A stretch of DNA of 64,000 bases, from assembly GCA_002382665.1 (NCBI GenBank), contig DFZA01000010.1:1-64000 (forward strand). The letters are read 5' to 3'. The position numbers and the translations under genes were made by a program. Of the stretch, positions 17,331-26,076 are shown piece after piece (the first letter of the stretch is position 1; every line of letters starts with the position of its first letter). The DNA is from Peptococcaceae bacterium UBA4068. Its GTDB lineage: Bacteria > Bacillota > Dehalobacteriia > UBA4068. Under the pieces are notes generated by a model. The model saw only the letters and a list, made by a program, of their open reading frames with translations, was not told the origin of the DNA and did no database searches.

Positions 17331-18821
17331 TTAATTACGATATATTCTTACAACCCGGCCTACGCCATCCCAATTAACAGTATAGCCTAATTCTTTAAAG
17401 AAAGCCAGCGGCATATAAGCGATACCATTTTTGATAATTATATCGGCAGTTGTACCGCCGCCAATTACTTTTTTGGCAGCAGTATCGATAACCAAGCGGT
17501 TTTTGCCGTCATAACAATAAATACATCCATCATTATAACTGACATCCCAACCAAAGTCGGTCAATAACGATGCAGCTGCGGCATAGGATTTACCACTTTT
17601 AATAAAGGAAATACCCGGCAATGTATTCCAGACGCCATCCGCTGCAACATTTGCTTTGTCGATAAATACCGAAATACGCTGCGGGGTCACTTTAGTATCT
17701 TCTAAATAACTGATAGCCTTTGCTAATTGGGCGTCACTATCAGTCAGGTAAATATCAGGCATCACGCCGCCCGATTCATCAATATCCTGATAACCGCGTG
17801 AGATATATTTGGCAATTGTAAATTTTATACCCGCGCCGCTGGGTAATTCCACCATAGTCTGGATAAAGCCCTTACCATATGTTTGCTCGCCAATCAGCAC
17901 TCCTGCACCCTCATCCTGGATATCAGCCGATAAAAATTCCGCAGCACTGGCTGTCGAACCGTTAATCAGTACCGCCAAGGGAATATTAATTGATTTTACA
18001 TCTTTATCTGACACATAAAAACTTCGATATCCGTTTTTTGTAACCACAAAAGCTTCCGGACCGGTTTTAGCCAAAAGGCCGCAGATGTCAACAGCGGTAT
18101 CAACAACTCCCCCCGGACAATCACGCAGATCCAGAACAAGCTTTTTCATGCCTTTTTTTTGCATGGCTGTTATTTCATTGTAAACCTGATTATATGTATG
18201 ATCGGTAAATTGATAAATACGTAAATAGCCAATATCATCTTCGAGCATCCAGCAGGCAACACTTTGTGTTTCAACCAGCACCCTCGATAATGTCTTGGTG
18301 ACTTGGTATCCGTTCCTTTCGATAGTCACATCAACCAGTGACCAAAGCTCCCCTGTTAATAGTTGCTTAACCTCCGCTGCCGTCATACCCTCCGTGGAAG
18401 TGCCGTCAACCTTAACAATAACATCTCCTTTTTGGAAACCGGCTTTTGCTGCCGAGGTACCGGCAATTGTATTTAGAATTACTACCTTGCCGGATTGCAC
18501 TTCCATCTGGACGCCAATACCAATAATATCACCGGAAACAATAAGATTGACTTGGTCAAATTGTTCCGGGGTCATATAGCTGGCCCAAATATCTTGCTTT
18601 TGCAGTGCTGCAATCATATCCGGCACTGTTTTCGCCGCTGTTACTTCGTCGGACAAATCATAGTATGAATTATATTGCAGGTAAAGCAGCGCTGCTGTTT
18701 CATCACTAACACTAGATGTGGTACTATCGATCTCTGCTGCAACCGCTATGGAAGAAAAAGTCAACACCAATATAACTATTATTAAAAAACAACTAAATAA
18801 TTTCTTGTTATTAATATTCAT
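17331..18821 (-). CDS. S41 carboxyl-terminal processing protease (CtpA/CtpB type) with C-terminal stalk domain
   Basis: 496 residues with a signal peptide or anchor (LFSCFLIIVILVLTFSSIAVAA), so it works outside the cytoplasm. A PDZ domain (roughly 105-185, GVQMEVQSGKVVILNT...KAGFQKGDVIVKVDG) precedes the S41 core. The predicted Ser292 (STASAAE) and Lys317 (TYGKG) are 25 residues apart, the spacing of the Ser/Lys dyad in this family. The last 85 residues match the copper-amine-oxidase-N-like stalk module (LVIDTAAKKVIGGG...AYMPLAFFKELGYTVNWDG). AGGAG is 7 nt before the ATG. It lies 10 nt from nth and directly before the SpoIVFA-like gene. In Bacillus, CtpB cleaves SpoIVFA, which makes the pairing meaningful. 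Confidence 0.93.
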   Translation of the reverse strand: MNINNKKLFSCFLIIVILVLTFSSIAVAAEIDSTTSSVSDETAALLYLQYNSYYDLSDEVTAAKTVPDMIAALQKQDIWASYMTPEQFDQVNLIVSGDIIGIGVQMEVQSGKVVILNTIAGTSAAKAGFQKGDVIVKVDGTSTEGMTAAEVKQLLTGELWSLVDVTIERNGYQVTKTLSRVLVETQSVACWMLEDDIGYLRIYQFTDHTYNQVYNEITAMQKKGMKKLVLDLRDCPGGVVDTAVDICGLLAKTGPEAFVVTKNGYRSFYVSDKDVKSINIPLAVLINGSTASAAEFLSADIQDEGAGVLIGEQTYGKGFIQTMVELPSGAGIKFTIAKYISRGYQDIDESGGVMPDIYLTDSDAQLAKAISYLEDTKVTPQRISVFIDKANVAADGVWNTLPGISFIKSGKSYAAAASLLTDFGWDVSYNDGCIYCYDGKNRLVIDTAAKKVIGGGTTADIIIKNGIAYMPLAFFKELGYTVNWDGVGRVVRIYRN

Positions 18822-18831
18822 TTATTATCTC

Positions 18832-19467
18832 CTAATTGCTCTGTCCTTGGTTTGAAGGACACAAATTTTCTAACGGGCATTGATTGCATTGAGGATGTTG
18901 CGCTTTGCAGACCTTGCGGCCATGCCAGATCAACCAATGATGAGCATCTCCCCACTGTTGCTTGGGTATCAATGCGCACAATTGAGTCTCGGTTTGCTCC
19001 GGGGTTTTGGCTGCGGCTAAACCCAAGCGGTTGGCAACACGAAAAACATGGGTATCGACAGCCAGCGCCGGTATGCCGAAACCGACACTTAATATGACAT
19101 TGGCTGTTTTGCCACCAACGCCAGGTAATTTGACCAGAGCTTCTTTATCAGCCGGCACCTCTCCGCCATATTTTTCGCAGATCATCCGCGCTGCCGCGAT
19201 AATATTTTTGGCTTTATTTTTGTATAGTCCGCATGAACTGATCAACGGCTCAAGCTCTGCCGGTGTCAAAGAGGCAAAATCAGCTGCCGTTGCATACCGC
19301 GCAAATAGCTGTCCGGTAATAGCGTTGACCTGATTATCGTTGGTCTGCGCCGAAAGCATTACCGCAACCAAAAGCTGAAACAGCGAACCGAATTTGAGTG
19401 CCGTTTCGCTTCCCCGGTAGGTTTCTTCTAATATTTTTAATATTTGTTGCTGTTCTTGCTTACCCAT
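18832..19467 (-). CDS. nth: Endonuclease III (DNA glycosylase/AP lyase)
   Basis: 211 residues, full length. Base-excision repair enzyme that removes oxidised pyrimidines. The helix-hairpin-helix LPGVGGKTA has catalytic Lys120, and Asp138 lies in VDTHVFR. The C-terminal 4Fe-4S loop is C-x6-C-x2-C-x5-C (CKAQHPQCNQCPLENLC). No clear Shine-Dalgarno site is visible before ATG 19465-19467. It is the first gene of the minus-strand run nth-ctp-M23-TIGR03960-DUF2344-rng. Confidence 0.97.
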   Translation of the reverse strand: MGKQEQQQILKILEETYRGSETALKFGSLFQLLVAVMLSAQTNDNQVNAITGQLFARYATAADFASLTPAELEPLISSCGLYKNKAKNIIAAARMICEKYGGEVPADKEALVKLPGVGGKTANVILSVGFGIPALAVDTHVFRVANRLGLAAAKTPEQTETQLCALIPKQQWGDAHHWLIWHGRKVCKAQHPQCNQCPLENLCPSNQGQSN

Positions 19468-19508
19468 ATTTCACATAATAGCGTAAAACCATCAATAAGG
19501 CAATATAA

Positions 19509-19538
19509 TTCACAACAGCAAACCTCACACCATATAAT
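19509..19538 (+). promoter_or_regulatory. Possible promoter of the 56-residue membrane protein gene
   Basis: TTCACA (19509-19514) and TATAAT (19533-19538) are 18 nt apart, about 28 nt before the ATG at 19567. Confidence 0.5.
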
Positions 19539-19566
19539 ATGAAAAAGACTTAGGAGAATGAGCGGT

Positions 19567-19737
19567 ATGTATTATAAATTTCGCAAATACTGTGAACGGC
19601 TCTTTGGCGGCCATTGTGCAAGCGATATCTTATTGATTATAGCTATTGCTACTCTGCTGATATCAATGTTAGCTTGCCCAGGTTTTTTAACCGGATTTGC
19701 TTTATTCCTGCTCTTCATCTGGGCGCTGCTTTGCTAA
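19567..19737 (+). CDS. Small membrane protein of 56 residues
   Basis: Short gene starting MYYKFRKYCERLFGGHCASD, followed by a long hydrophobic stretch (ILLIIAIATLLISMLACPGF and then FALFLLFIWALLC) that can form two transmembrane helices. AGGAG at 19552-19556 lies 10 nt before ATG 19567, and a -10-like TATAAT lies upstream. The basic, aromatic N-terminus followed by two helices resembles small, unstudied membrane proteins common in Clostridia and Negativicutes. It lies alone between divergent nth and the DUF362 gene. The function is unknown. Confidence 0.65.
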   Translation: MYYKFRKYCERLFGGHCASDILLIIAIATLLISMLACPGFLTGFALFLLFIWALLC

Positions 19738-19759
19738 TATTTTTTATTTGCCAAGGCTT

Positions 19760-19787
19760 TTGTCTTATACCTCTGTTGTGGTATAAT
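19760..19787 (+). promoter_or_regulatory. Probable extended -10 promoter of the DUF362 gene
   Basis: TATAAT at 19782-19787 is preceded by TGG, giving the extended -10 TGnTATAAT. A weak -35 (TTGTCT, 19760-19765) lies 16 nt upstream. Confidence 0.65.
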
Positions 19788-19823
19788 TAAATAAACTAAC
19801 CACACATATACGGAGGTACGTAG

Positions 19824-20654
19824 ATGTCTATTATTGCATCGTGGGCATTCCGGCAACAGCCTTCAGCCAGTGAGATTGAGGATACCATAACTAAAATGTT
19901 GACGGCTTTCGAAGGAATCGAGCTTTTTGTCAGCAGTGGTGATAATATAGTAATTTTGCCTGATTGGGGGTTGCCGGTTGCGCCTGAGACAGGTATTAAC
20001 ACTATGCCCGCTGTAATTGCTGCGGTTGTTAACCTGGCACGGGAAGCTGGCTGCGGCATGGTCTCAATGGCCGGACAAGCCGCCGACGGGTTTGATTTTG
20101 ACCAGGCACTGCAAATCAGCGGCTATGCCCAACTCTGCGAGGATCTGGAGATCGATTTTATTGATCTTTCAATGATGCCAACAGCAACAAGACCAACAAC
20201 CAATAACTTGGCACAAGACAACATGCAGATATATCAATGTTTACTGCAAGCTGATACTATAATTAATATTCCCAAACTTAAGTCGGAAAATGGTAATTTA
20301 TTTGGCGGCGGTTTTATTAATATCGCCAAAGGTTCCCCCGATTTGGCACTGATGCCGCTGCCGCAATATCAGCGGGCATTGGTTGATCTATATGACCTGC
20401 GTGAACCGGATTTGACAATAGTTGATTGTTTAAAAGGCGATAAAGGTTATCAGCAATTACCGCAAAGCGCGCTGCTGATCGGACGCGATTTGCTGGCGAT
20501 TGATATCGTATTGGCAACACTTGCCGACGCTGATCCCAATAATATTGAATATTTGCGGTTGGCAGCAGCCTATGCCATGGGAGATAGCCAGCCCGGAGAT
20601 ATCATCATTTTGGGGGAGGCTTTGCGCAAAATGTTTACGGACAAGCAAAACTAA
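19824..20654 (+). CDS. DUF362-type protein without ferredoxin domain
   Basis: 276 residues. The segments VVILPDWGLPVAPETGINTMPAVIAAVVNLAREAGC, ADTIINIPKLKSENGNLFGGGFINIAKGSPD and LTIVDCLKGDKGYQ fit the DUF362 fold, where the IINIPKLK segment is the best-conserved part. Many family members carry a 4Fe-4S ferredoxin module; this one has no CxxCxxC cluster. There is no signal peptide, so it is probably cytoplasmic. CGGAGGT lies 7 nt before ATG 19824. It is transcribed alone and ends at a strong terminator. The function is unknown. Confidence 0.7.
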   Translation: MSIIASWAFRQQPSASEIEDTITKMLTAFEGIELFVSSGDNIVILPDWGLPVAPETGINTMPAVIAAVVNLAREAGCGMVSMAGQAADGFDFDQALQISGYAQLCEDLEIDFIDLSMMPTATRPTTNNLAQDNMQIYQCLLQADTIINIPKLKSENGNLFGGGFINIAKGSPDLALMPLPQYQRALVDLYDLREPDLTIVDCLKGDKGYQQLPQSALLIGRDLLAIDIVLATLADADPNNIEYLRLAAAYAMGDSQPGDIIILGEALRKMFTDKQN

Positions 20655-20672
20655 ATTCTACTTTTGTATCAT

Positions 20673-20713
20673 AAAAGCGCCACACGCTTTATCTAAAGCG
20701 TGTGGCGCTTTTA
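20673..20713. terminator. Bidirectional rho-independent terminator
   Basis: AAAAGCGCCACACGCTTT (20673-20690) and its exact complement (20695-20712) form an 18-bp stem with loop ATCT and run out in T on both strands. It separates the DUF362 gene and the convergent araC-type gene. Confidence 0.95.
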
Positions 20714-20743
20714 AATATCGAGTAATTTTCACTCATCTAATTG

Positions 20744-21580
20744 CTAACTAATCTTCATTTGATATTGTTTGGGAGTAATACCGTAGGTTTTCCTAAACGC
20801 ATTGATAAAATTAGAAATATTTTCATATCCCAAGTCAAAGGCCACATCCGTTACACTTTGATGTTCAATGATTTCTTTAGCTTTTTCCATTTTTAAATGA
20901 GTTAAATATGCCTTGGGACTAATACCGATAATTTTCTTAAAATATTGGGAAAAATTCGCCTCCGACATTCCCAATTCATTGGCTACTTTTTTGATACTTA
21001 TTGGTGACATATATTCTTCTTTCATTAATTTAATCGCCTGATTAATCGGATTGGCTATTTCATAACTCAGAACTTGGTTTGTACCTTTAATTTTAATAAG
21101 ATAATATACAAGCTCCTGTGCTAATATATCCAATATATATTTAGTATCACGTTCGTTAGATGACATCATTTTACTTATTTTTGCAACAGTATTTTTTAGC
21201 TGCGGGCTAAGTTTTGAAAACAAGAATTTGTCTCCAATTAAGACATCATAATCAATTTTAAAATCCATGCTGACATTTTCGCTGACCTTTTTAATTAGCG
21301 TGTCGTTCAGCTCAAATACCAGCGCCTTTGTTGGCGTATTAATCAACATGTTTACGTACGATTCCTGAGGCATCAGTAAAAATTCTCCACTGTTGTAATT
21401 TAAACTATCACCATTATTTATGAAGACTGTTTTTTCCCCTTCTAAAATCGTACATAATCTGGTATATTCATATGATTTATATACCCCCACAAATTTTTCC
21501 GGAAATTCATAATAGAGTATTCTTAAATAATCGGTTTCCAACCTCCCCAGCATTTCATGTTCTCGGTTAAAATCTTTCAT
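20744..21580 (-). CDS. AraC-family transcriptional regulator
   Basis: 278 residues. The N-terminal half is a cupin-like sensor domain (VFINNGDSLNYNSGEFLLMPQESYVN). The C-terminal 100 residues carry two helix-turn-helix units (ISIKKVANELGMSEANFSQYFKKIIGISPKAYL and SVTDVAFDLGYENISNFINAFRKTYGITPKQYQ), typical of AraC/XylS. The start is ATG 21578-21580, 8 nt from an AGAGGTG site; a more upstream in-frame ATG at 21599-21601 would include that site. It is divergent from the aldehyde dehydrogenase gene, the likely target. The 248-nt spacer is AT-rich, and no clear repeated operator was found in it. Confidence 0.92.
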   Translation of the reverse strand: MKDFNREHEMLGRLETDYLRILYYEFPEKFVGVYKSYEYTRLCTILEGEKTVFINNGDSLNYNSGEFLLMPQESYVNMLINTPTKALVFELNDTLIKKVSENVSMDFKIDYDVLIGDKFLFSKLSPQLKNTVAKISKMMSSNERDTKYILDILAQELVYYLIKIKGTNQVLSYEIANPINQAIKLMKEEYMSPISIKKVANELGMSEANFSQYFKKIIGISPKAYLTHLKMEKAKEIIEHQSVTDVAFDLGYENISNFINAFRKTYGITPKQYQMKIS

Positions 21581-21828
21581 TATTAAGGCACCTCTTTCCA
21601 TCTAATATTTCATAATTAGGCACCCCTACTGACAATATACCACTTTTATTTAATGATTACAATTATTAATATTTGACTATTTTTTTATAAAAAACGGTTA
21701 GATTTAAATTTATCAAATGATATTATTAAGGTGTACTAACAGCATTTTAATAATATTTTTTACTTTTGGCAAAACTTCAAAGTATCTGAAAATTATAAGC
21801 TTTAAATTAAACAAAGGAGGATGATAAC

Positions 21829-23304
21829 ATGACAAAGTATGTTGATAAGAGCTACCAACTATTCATTGATGGCAAATGGGTCAATGGCAGCGAGGGGAAA
21901 ACCTTTAATGCCTATAATCCCTCAAACGGTGAATCGCTTGCAACCTGTATCAATGCAACAAAAGAAGATGTAGACCTGGCTGTAAAAGCCGCATGGAAGG
22001 CTTATGACAGTTGGAAAAATGTTAGCCCCCAGGAACGTTCGCGTATGCTTTTGAAAATTGCCGACCTGATTGATGAAAACGCAGAAAAAATTGCCATGGT
22101 TGAAACTCTTGATAACGGTAAGCCGATCAGAGAAACATTAAGTATCGATGTCCCGCTCAGTTCGGATCATTTTCGTTATTTTGCCGGAGCAATCAGAACA
22201 GCGGAAGGCGAAGCTGTTATGATTGATAAAGACACCATGAGTATTATATTAAGAGAGCCGCTTGGTGTCGTCGGTCAAATTGTTCCCTGGAATTTTCCGT
22301 TGCTAATGGCTGCCTGGAAACTGGCACCGGCGCTGGCAGCAGGCAACTGCATCGTTTTTAAACCGTCATCAACCACTTCGTTAAGTGTTCTTGAGCTTAT
22401 GAAATTGATGAGTGAAGTTTTGCCTGCAGGTGTTGTCAATATTATTACCGGCAAAGGTTCAGAATCAGGCAACTATATGCTCGAGCATGAAGGGTTCAGA
22501 AAACTCGCTTTTACAGGCTCAACCGATATTGGTTATACTGTTGCCGCTGCCGCGGCGAAAAAGATTATACCGGCCACACTGGAATTGGGTGGGAAATCCG
22601 CCAATATCTACTTCCCGGACGCCCCTTGGGAGAAAGTAATTGAAGGACTGCAAATAGGTATTTTATTTAATCAGGGTCAGGTATGCTGTGCAGGCTCGAG
22701 AGCATTTGTTCACGAAGATATCTACGATAAATTTATGGACGCCGCGGTTGCGGCCTTCGAAAAAGTCAAAGTCGGTCTACCCTGGGAGAAAGATACGCAA
22801 ATGGGATCACAGGTCAACGAACACCAGATAAAGCAGATCTTAGATTATGTGGAAATTGGCAAACAGGAGGGCGCTAAAGTTGCCACAGGCGGCTACAGAA
22901 TCACTGAAAAAGGTCTTGACAAAGGTTGCTTCATGAAGCCGACGATTCTTTCGAACGTTAACAATAAGATGCGCGTAGCACAGGAGGAAATATTTGGCCC
23001 TGTTGTTTGTATCATTAAATTTAAAGATGAAGAAGAAGCTATCAAAATGGCAAATGACAGCGAATACGGACTAGGCGGCGCCGTATGGACTAAGGATATT
23101 AACCGGGCATTCCGTGTAGCCAGAGAAGTGGAAACAGGCAGGATGTGGATTAACAATTACAACAATTTGCCGGCTCATGCTCCGTTTGGCGGATATAAAA
23201 AATCCGGCATTGGCCGTGAAACGCATAAAGTAATACTTGATCACTATACCCAAATGAAAAATATTTTTATCAGTATGAGCGAAAACAAAGTCGGTTTATA
23301 TTGA
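21829..23304 (+). CDS. NAD(P)-dependent aldehyde dehydrogenase
   Basis: 491-residue member of the aldehyde dehydrogenase superfamily (betaine/phenylacetaldehyde dehydrogenase-like). It has the cofactor-site segment VPWNFPLLMAAWKLAPALAAGN, general base Glu252 in LELGGKS, nucleophile Cys286 in FNQGQVCCAGSR, and EEIFGPV near the C-terminus. The substrate aldehyde cannot be deduced. AAAGGAGG precedes ATG 21829. The divergent AraC regulator suggests inducible expression. A terminator follows. Confidence 0.95.
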   Translation: MTKYVDKSYQLFIDGKWVNGSEGKTFNAYNPSNGESLATCINATKEDVDLAVKAAWKAYDSWKNVSPQERSRMLLKIADLIDENAEKIAMVETLDNGKPIRETLSIDVPLSSDHFRYFAGAIRTAEGEAVMIDKDTMSIILREPLGVVGQIVPWNFPLLMAAWKLAPALAAGNCIVFKPSSTTSLSVLELMKLMSEVLPAGVVNIITGKGSESGNYMLEHEGFRKLAFTGSTDIGYTVAAAAAKKIIPATLELGGKSANIYFPDAPWEKVIEGLQIGILFNQGQVCCAGSRAFVHEDIYDKFMDAAVAAFEKVKVGLPWEKDTQMGSQVNEHQIKQILDYVEIGKQEGAKVATGGYRITEKGLDKGCFMKPTILSNVNNKMRVAQEEIFGPVVCIIKFKDEEEAIKMANDSEYGLGGAVWTKDINRAFRVAREVETGRMWINNYNNLPAHAPFGGYKKSGIGRETHKVILDHYTQMKNIFISMSENKVGLY

Positions 23305-23334
23305 TTACTATTCACAATAATACAACTGAAATAT

Positions 23335-23369
23335 GAAAAGAAGCTGTTACAAACAGCTTCTTTTCTTTA
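23335..23369 (+). terminator. Rho-independent terminator after the aldehyde dehydrogenase gene
   Basis: GAAAAGAAGCTGTT (23335-23348) and AACAGCTTCTTTTC (23352-23365) form a 14-bp stem with a 3-nt loop, ending in a T-rich run. Confidence 0.9.
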
Positions 23370-23495
23370 TATTATAAATCAGATCAAATATTTATTTTCA
23401 AATTGATAGCTTCGGATCAATAAATCATTTATAATATGATTAAAATAATATTACTTTGGTATGTATTATATAAAATATTTAAAATTAGGAGTTTT

Positions 23496-25274
23496 ATGAA
23501 AATATCCGGAAATACTGATGGAATCGGCAAAGTTGTTCTGCAACAGATGGAAAATTGGCCTCTGCTGGAAATTACTTCGGATAATCTGATCAGTCAACAG
23601 TTGGCTGAGGAAATGGCATCAATCAGCCGTCGGATTAACAGAGAAGTAGCTGTATACTTGGATCGTCGCGGTCAGATTGCAGCAATTGCCATAGGTAACA
23701 GCGGCGACATAACTTTACCTGAGTTACAGCAATCACGGCGGGCATCATCGCCATTGGCCGGGCTTCGTTGCGTGCATACCCACCCTTTGGGCAGCGGCGT
23801 ATTAAGCAACGCCGATTTATCGGCGCTCAAGGCATCCGGGTTAGATTGCATCGTGGCGCTGGGGATTGACGATGATGCAGCAATTACTACAGTAGGTATC
23901 GCTTTTGATCCGCAACAGCCAATGATTATGGATTGGTCTAAAGTAGTCGATCTTGATTGGCGCAGCCATCTGCCTTTGCGTAAACAAGTTGCTGAAGACG
24001 AACAAACAGCATCTATAGAAAAGGCGATATTAGTTGCGCTTGATTGCGGCGCGGGAAGCGAGAAAACGCAACGCTCCCTGGACGAGCTTGCTCAATTAGC
24101 CAAAACAGCGGGAATAGAAGTTGTCGGCTCGCTCTGGCAAAAAAGAAACCGACCGGAGACGGCGACTTATATCGGTATTGGCAAAGCTAAAGAAATTGCC
24201 ATGTTAGCCCAGATCAAGCAAGCTGATCTGATTATTTTCGATGATGAACTGTCGCCGTCGGCAATAGCTACCTTGGCGCAAATAATTGACCGTAAAATCA
24301 TCGACCGCACCATGTTGATATTAGACATATTTGCTTCAAGAGCTATTAGTTACGAAGGTAAATTACAGGTAGAACTGGCGCAACTTCATTATTTACTGCC
24401 GCGCTTAAACGGACAGGGTACTCAGCTTTCCCGACTCGGCGGCGGTATCGGTACCCGCGGCCCCGGCGAAACGATGTTGGAAATGGACCGGCGCAAGATC
24501 CACGGACGTATAGATGACCTGCAAAAAGCTTTGGACAATATTTGCCGCGGGCGCAGCATTCAACGTCAGCGGCGGACAAAAGAACAGCTTTTCAAGGTAG
24601 CTTTAGTCGGTTATACCAATGCCGGTAAAAGCTCATTGCTCAACGCTTTGTCTGCTGCCGATACCGTCGCAGAGGACAAATTATTTGCTACGCTTGATCC
24701 GCTGACCAGACGCGTAGAATTAGCACAAGGTCAAGAAATACTTTTAAGCGATACTGTCGGTTTTATCCGCCGCCTGCCCCACCATTTAATAGCGGCTTTT
24801 TCCGCTACTTTAGAGGAAGTTGCTGAAGCTGATCTGCTGCTGCATGTCATGGACGGATCGGCTAATGATATTGAGGAACAAGCCAGCGCTGTTATGAATG
24901 TAATAGTAAAATTAGGCGCAGCCGACAAACTGCAGATCAATGTCATCAATAAAGTTGATCTGCTGGAAAGCTCCGAGGCTCTGCAACGGCTGTTGAACAT
25001 CTTTGAACCGGCTGTGGCGATTTCCGCCACCAGCGGGGATGGATTACAAAGTTTAAAAACAATCATTGCCGCACAAATGGCGGAACGGTTGGTTGCCATA
25101 GAGTATTTGTTGCCGCTTGACGGCAACGCAGTGGTGGCCGCCTGCTATGCGGAGGGCAAAGTTAAGCAAGTTGAATATACAGAACAGGGAATAAAAATCA
25201 GCGCGGAGATACCGCGCCGGCTTTTGGGTCAATTAACGAGGCAAGGAATAAGGTCACAATTAACAGGAGAATAG
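23496..25274 (+). CDS. hflX: Ribosome-associated GTPase HflX, long form with N-terminal JAMM-like region
   Basis: 592 residues against about 420 for standard HflX. Residues about 190-360 are the HflX N-terminal and coiled-coil parts (IGIGKAKEIAML, LSRLGGGIGTRGPGETMLEMDRRKI). The G domain follows with GYTNAGKSSLLNAL (about 372-385), DTVGFIRRLPH and NKVD. HflX splits stalled ribosomes. The extra N-terminal 180 residues contain HTHPLGSGVLSNAD at 94-107, which fits the JAMM metal-site pattern H-(S/T)-H-x7-S-x2-D, with a candidate Glu50. The start is ATG 23496, preceded by TAGGAG at 5 nt; an upstream in-frame ATG at 23436 has no ribosome binding site. The PHP gene follows 1 nt after the stop. Confidence 0.95.
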   Translation: MKISGNTDGIGKVVLQQMENWPLLEITSDNLISQQLAEEMASISRRINREVAVYLDRRGQIAAIAIGNSGDITLPELQQSRRASSPLAGLRCVHTHPLGSGVLSNADLSALKASGLDCIVALGIDDDAAITTVGIAFDPQQPMIMDWSKVVDLDWRSHLPLRKQVAEDEQTASIEKAILVALDCGAGSEKTQRSLDELAQLAKTAGIEVVGSLWQKRNRPETATYIGIGKAKEIAMLAQIKQADLIIFDDELSPSAIATLAQIIDRKIIDRTMLILDIFASRAISYEGKLQVELAQLHYLLPRLNGQGTQLSRLGGGIGTRGPGETMLEMDRRKIHGRIDDLQKALDNICRGRSIQRQRRTKEQLFKVALVGYTNAGKSSLLNALSAADTVAEDKLFATLDPLTRRVELAQGQEILLSDTVGFIRRLPHHLIAAFSATLEEVAEADLLLHVMDGSANDIEEQASAVMNVIVKLGAADKLQINVINKVDLLESSEALQRLLNIFEPAVAISATSGDGLQSLKTIIAAQMAERLVAIEYLLPLDGNAVVAACYAEGKVKQVEYTEQGIKISAEIPRRLLGQLTRQGIRSQLTGE

Positions 25275-25275
25275 C

Positions 25276-26076
25276 ATGAAATATTATGATTATCATTGTC
25301 ACAGCAATATTTCATTCGACGGACGCACACCGATTGCCGAAATTTGCGCTTCTGTAATTAAAGCCGGGGGCAGCGGAGTCACTTTTACCGAACATATTGA
25401 GTGCGCTCAGGATTTTCCGCACGGAGGGCTGCTAGACTGGCAGCAATATCACAGTGAAATTGAACAAGCGCGCAAAATGTTTCCCGACTTTTCAGTCGGC
25501 ATGGGGGTTGAGGCTGGTTGGCAGCCGTTGATGCAGCCGCAAACGGAAGCCGCCGTCAAAGCCGGAAATTATGATTTTGTATTGGGGTCATTGCATTATA
25601 TAGACGATCTGCCGATTTACAACGGCGCTTTTTCAGAGGGTAAAACTTTAAAGCAAGCTTACAGTGAATACTTCGCAGTTCTGCTGGCGGCGGTATCGGA
25701 AATGGTGGACTTCGATGTACTGGCACACATTGACTTAATCCGCCGTGACGAACAACTACCTAAAGTAGACTTCATTTACAACGATTATGCCGATTATCTT
25801 GATCCCCTGCTTAAACAGTTGATTGAGCGCGGCAAAGGACTGGAGGTCAATACCGGCGGCTGGCGCTGCGGCTGCTACGAGCCCCATCCGGCGCCGGAAA
25901 TACTACGCCGTTACAGGAAATTAGGCGGAGAGATCATCACCTGCGGCTCCGATTCGCATGTACCGCGCAGTCTGTTTTACCGAATCAAAGACGCTTACGG
26001 TCTGATCGAAGAAGCGGGGTTCAAATATATAAGTCTATTTGAGCACCGTCAACTTAAGCAAGTACCGTTTAAATAA
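25276..26076 (+). CDS. PHP-domain phosphatase (histidinol-phosphatase HisJ-like)
   Basis: 266 residues of the PHP superfamily. Trinuclear metal-site motifs are DYHCHSNISFDG at the N-terminus, FTEHIE, GVEAGW, LGSLHYID, and GSDSHVPRSL near the C-terminus. Stand-alone PHP enzymes of this length are usually histidinol-phosphatase (HisJ/HisK), but no other his gene is nearby, so another phosphoester substrate is possible. AGGAG in the end of hflX is 6 nt before ATG 25276, so it is translated from the hflX message. Its 3' end overlaps the convergent addA by 8 nt. Confidence 0.85.
   Translation: MKYYDYHCHSNISFDGRTPIAEICASVIKAGGSGVTFTEHIECAQDFPHGGLLDWQQYHSEIEQARKMFPDFSVGMGVEAGWQPLMQPQTEAAVKAGNYDFVLGSLHYIDDLPIYNGAFSEGKTLKQAYSEYFAVLLAAVSEMVDFDVLAHIDLIRRDEQLPKVDFIYNDYADYLDPLLKQLIERGKGLEVNTGGWRCGCYEPHPAPEILRRYRKLGGEIITCGSDSHVPRSLFYRIKDAYGLIEEAGFKYISLFEHRQLKQVPFK

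Noticed and set aside
21602..21828. Sigma-54-like TTGGCA element before the aldehyde dehydrogenase gene
   Set aside because: The matching -12 TTGC box is missing at the required spacing and no sigma-54 activator is nearby.
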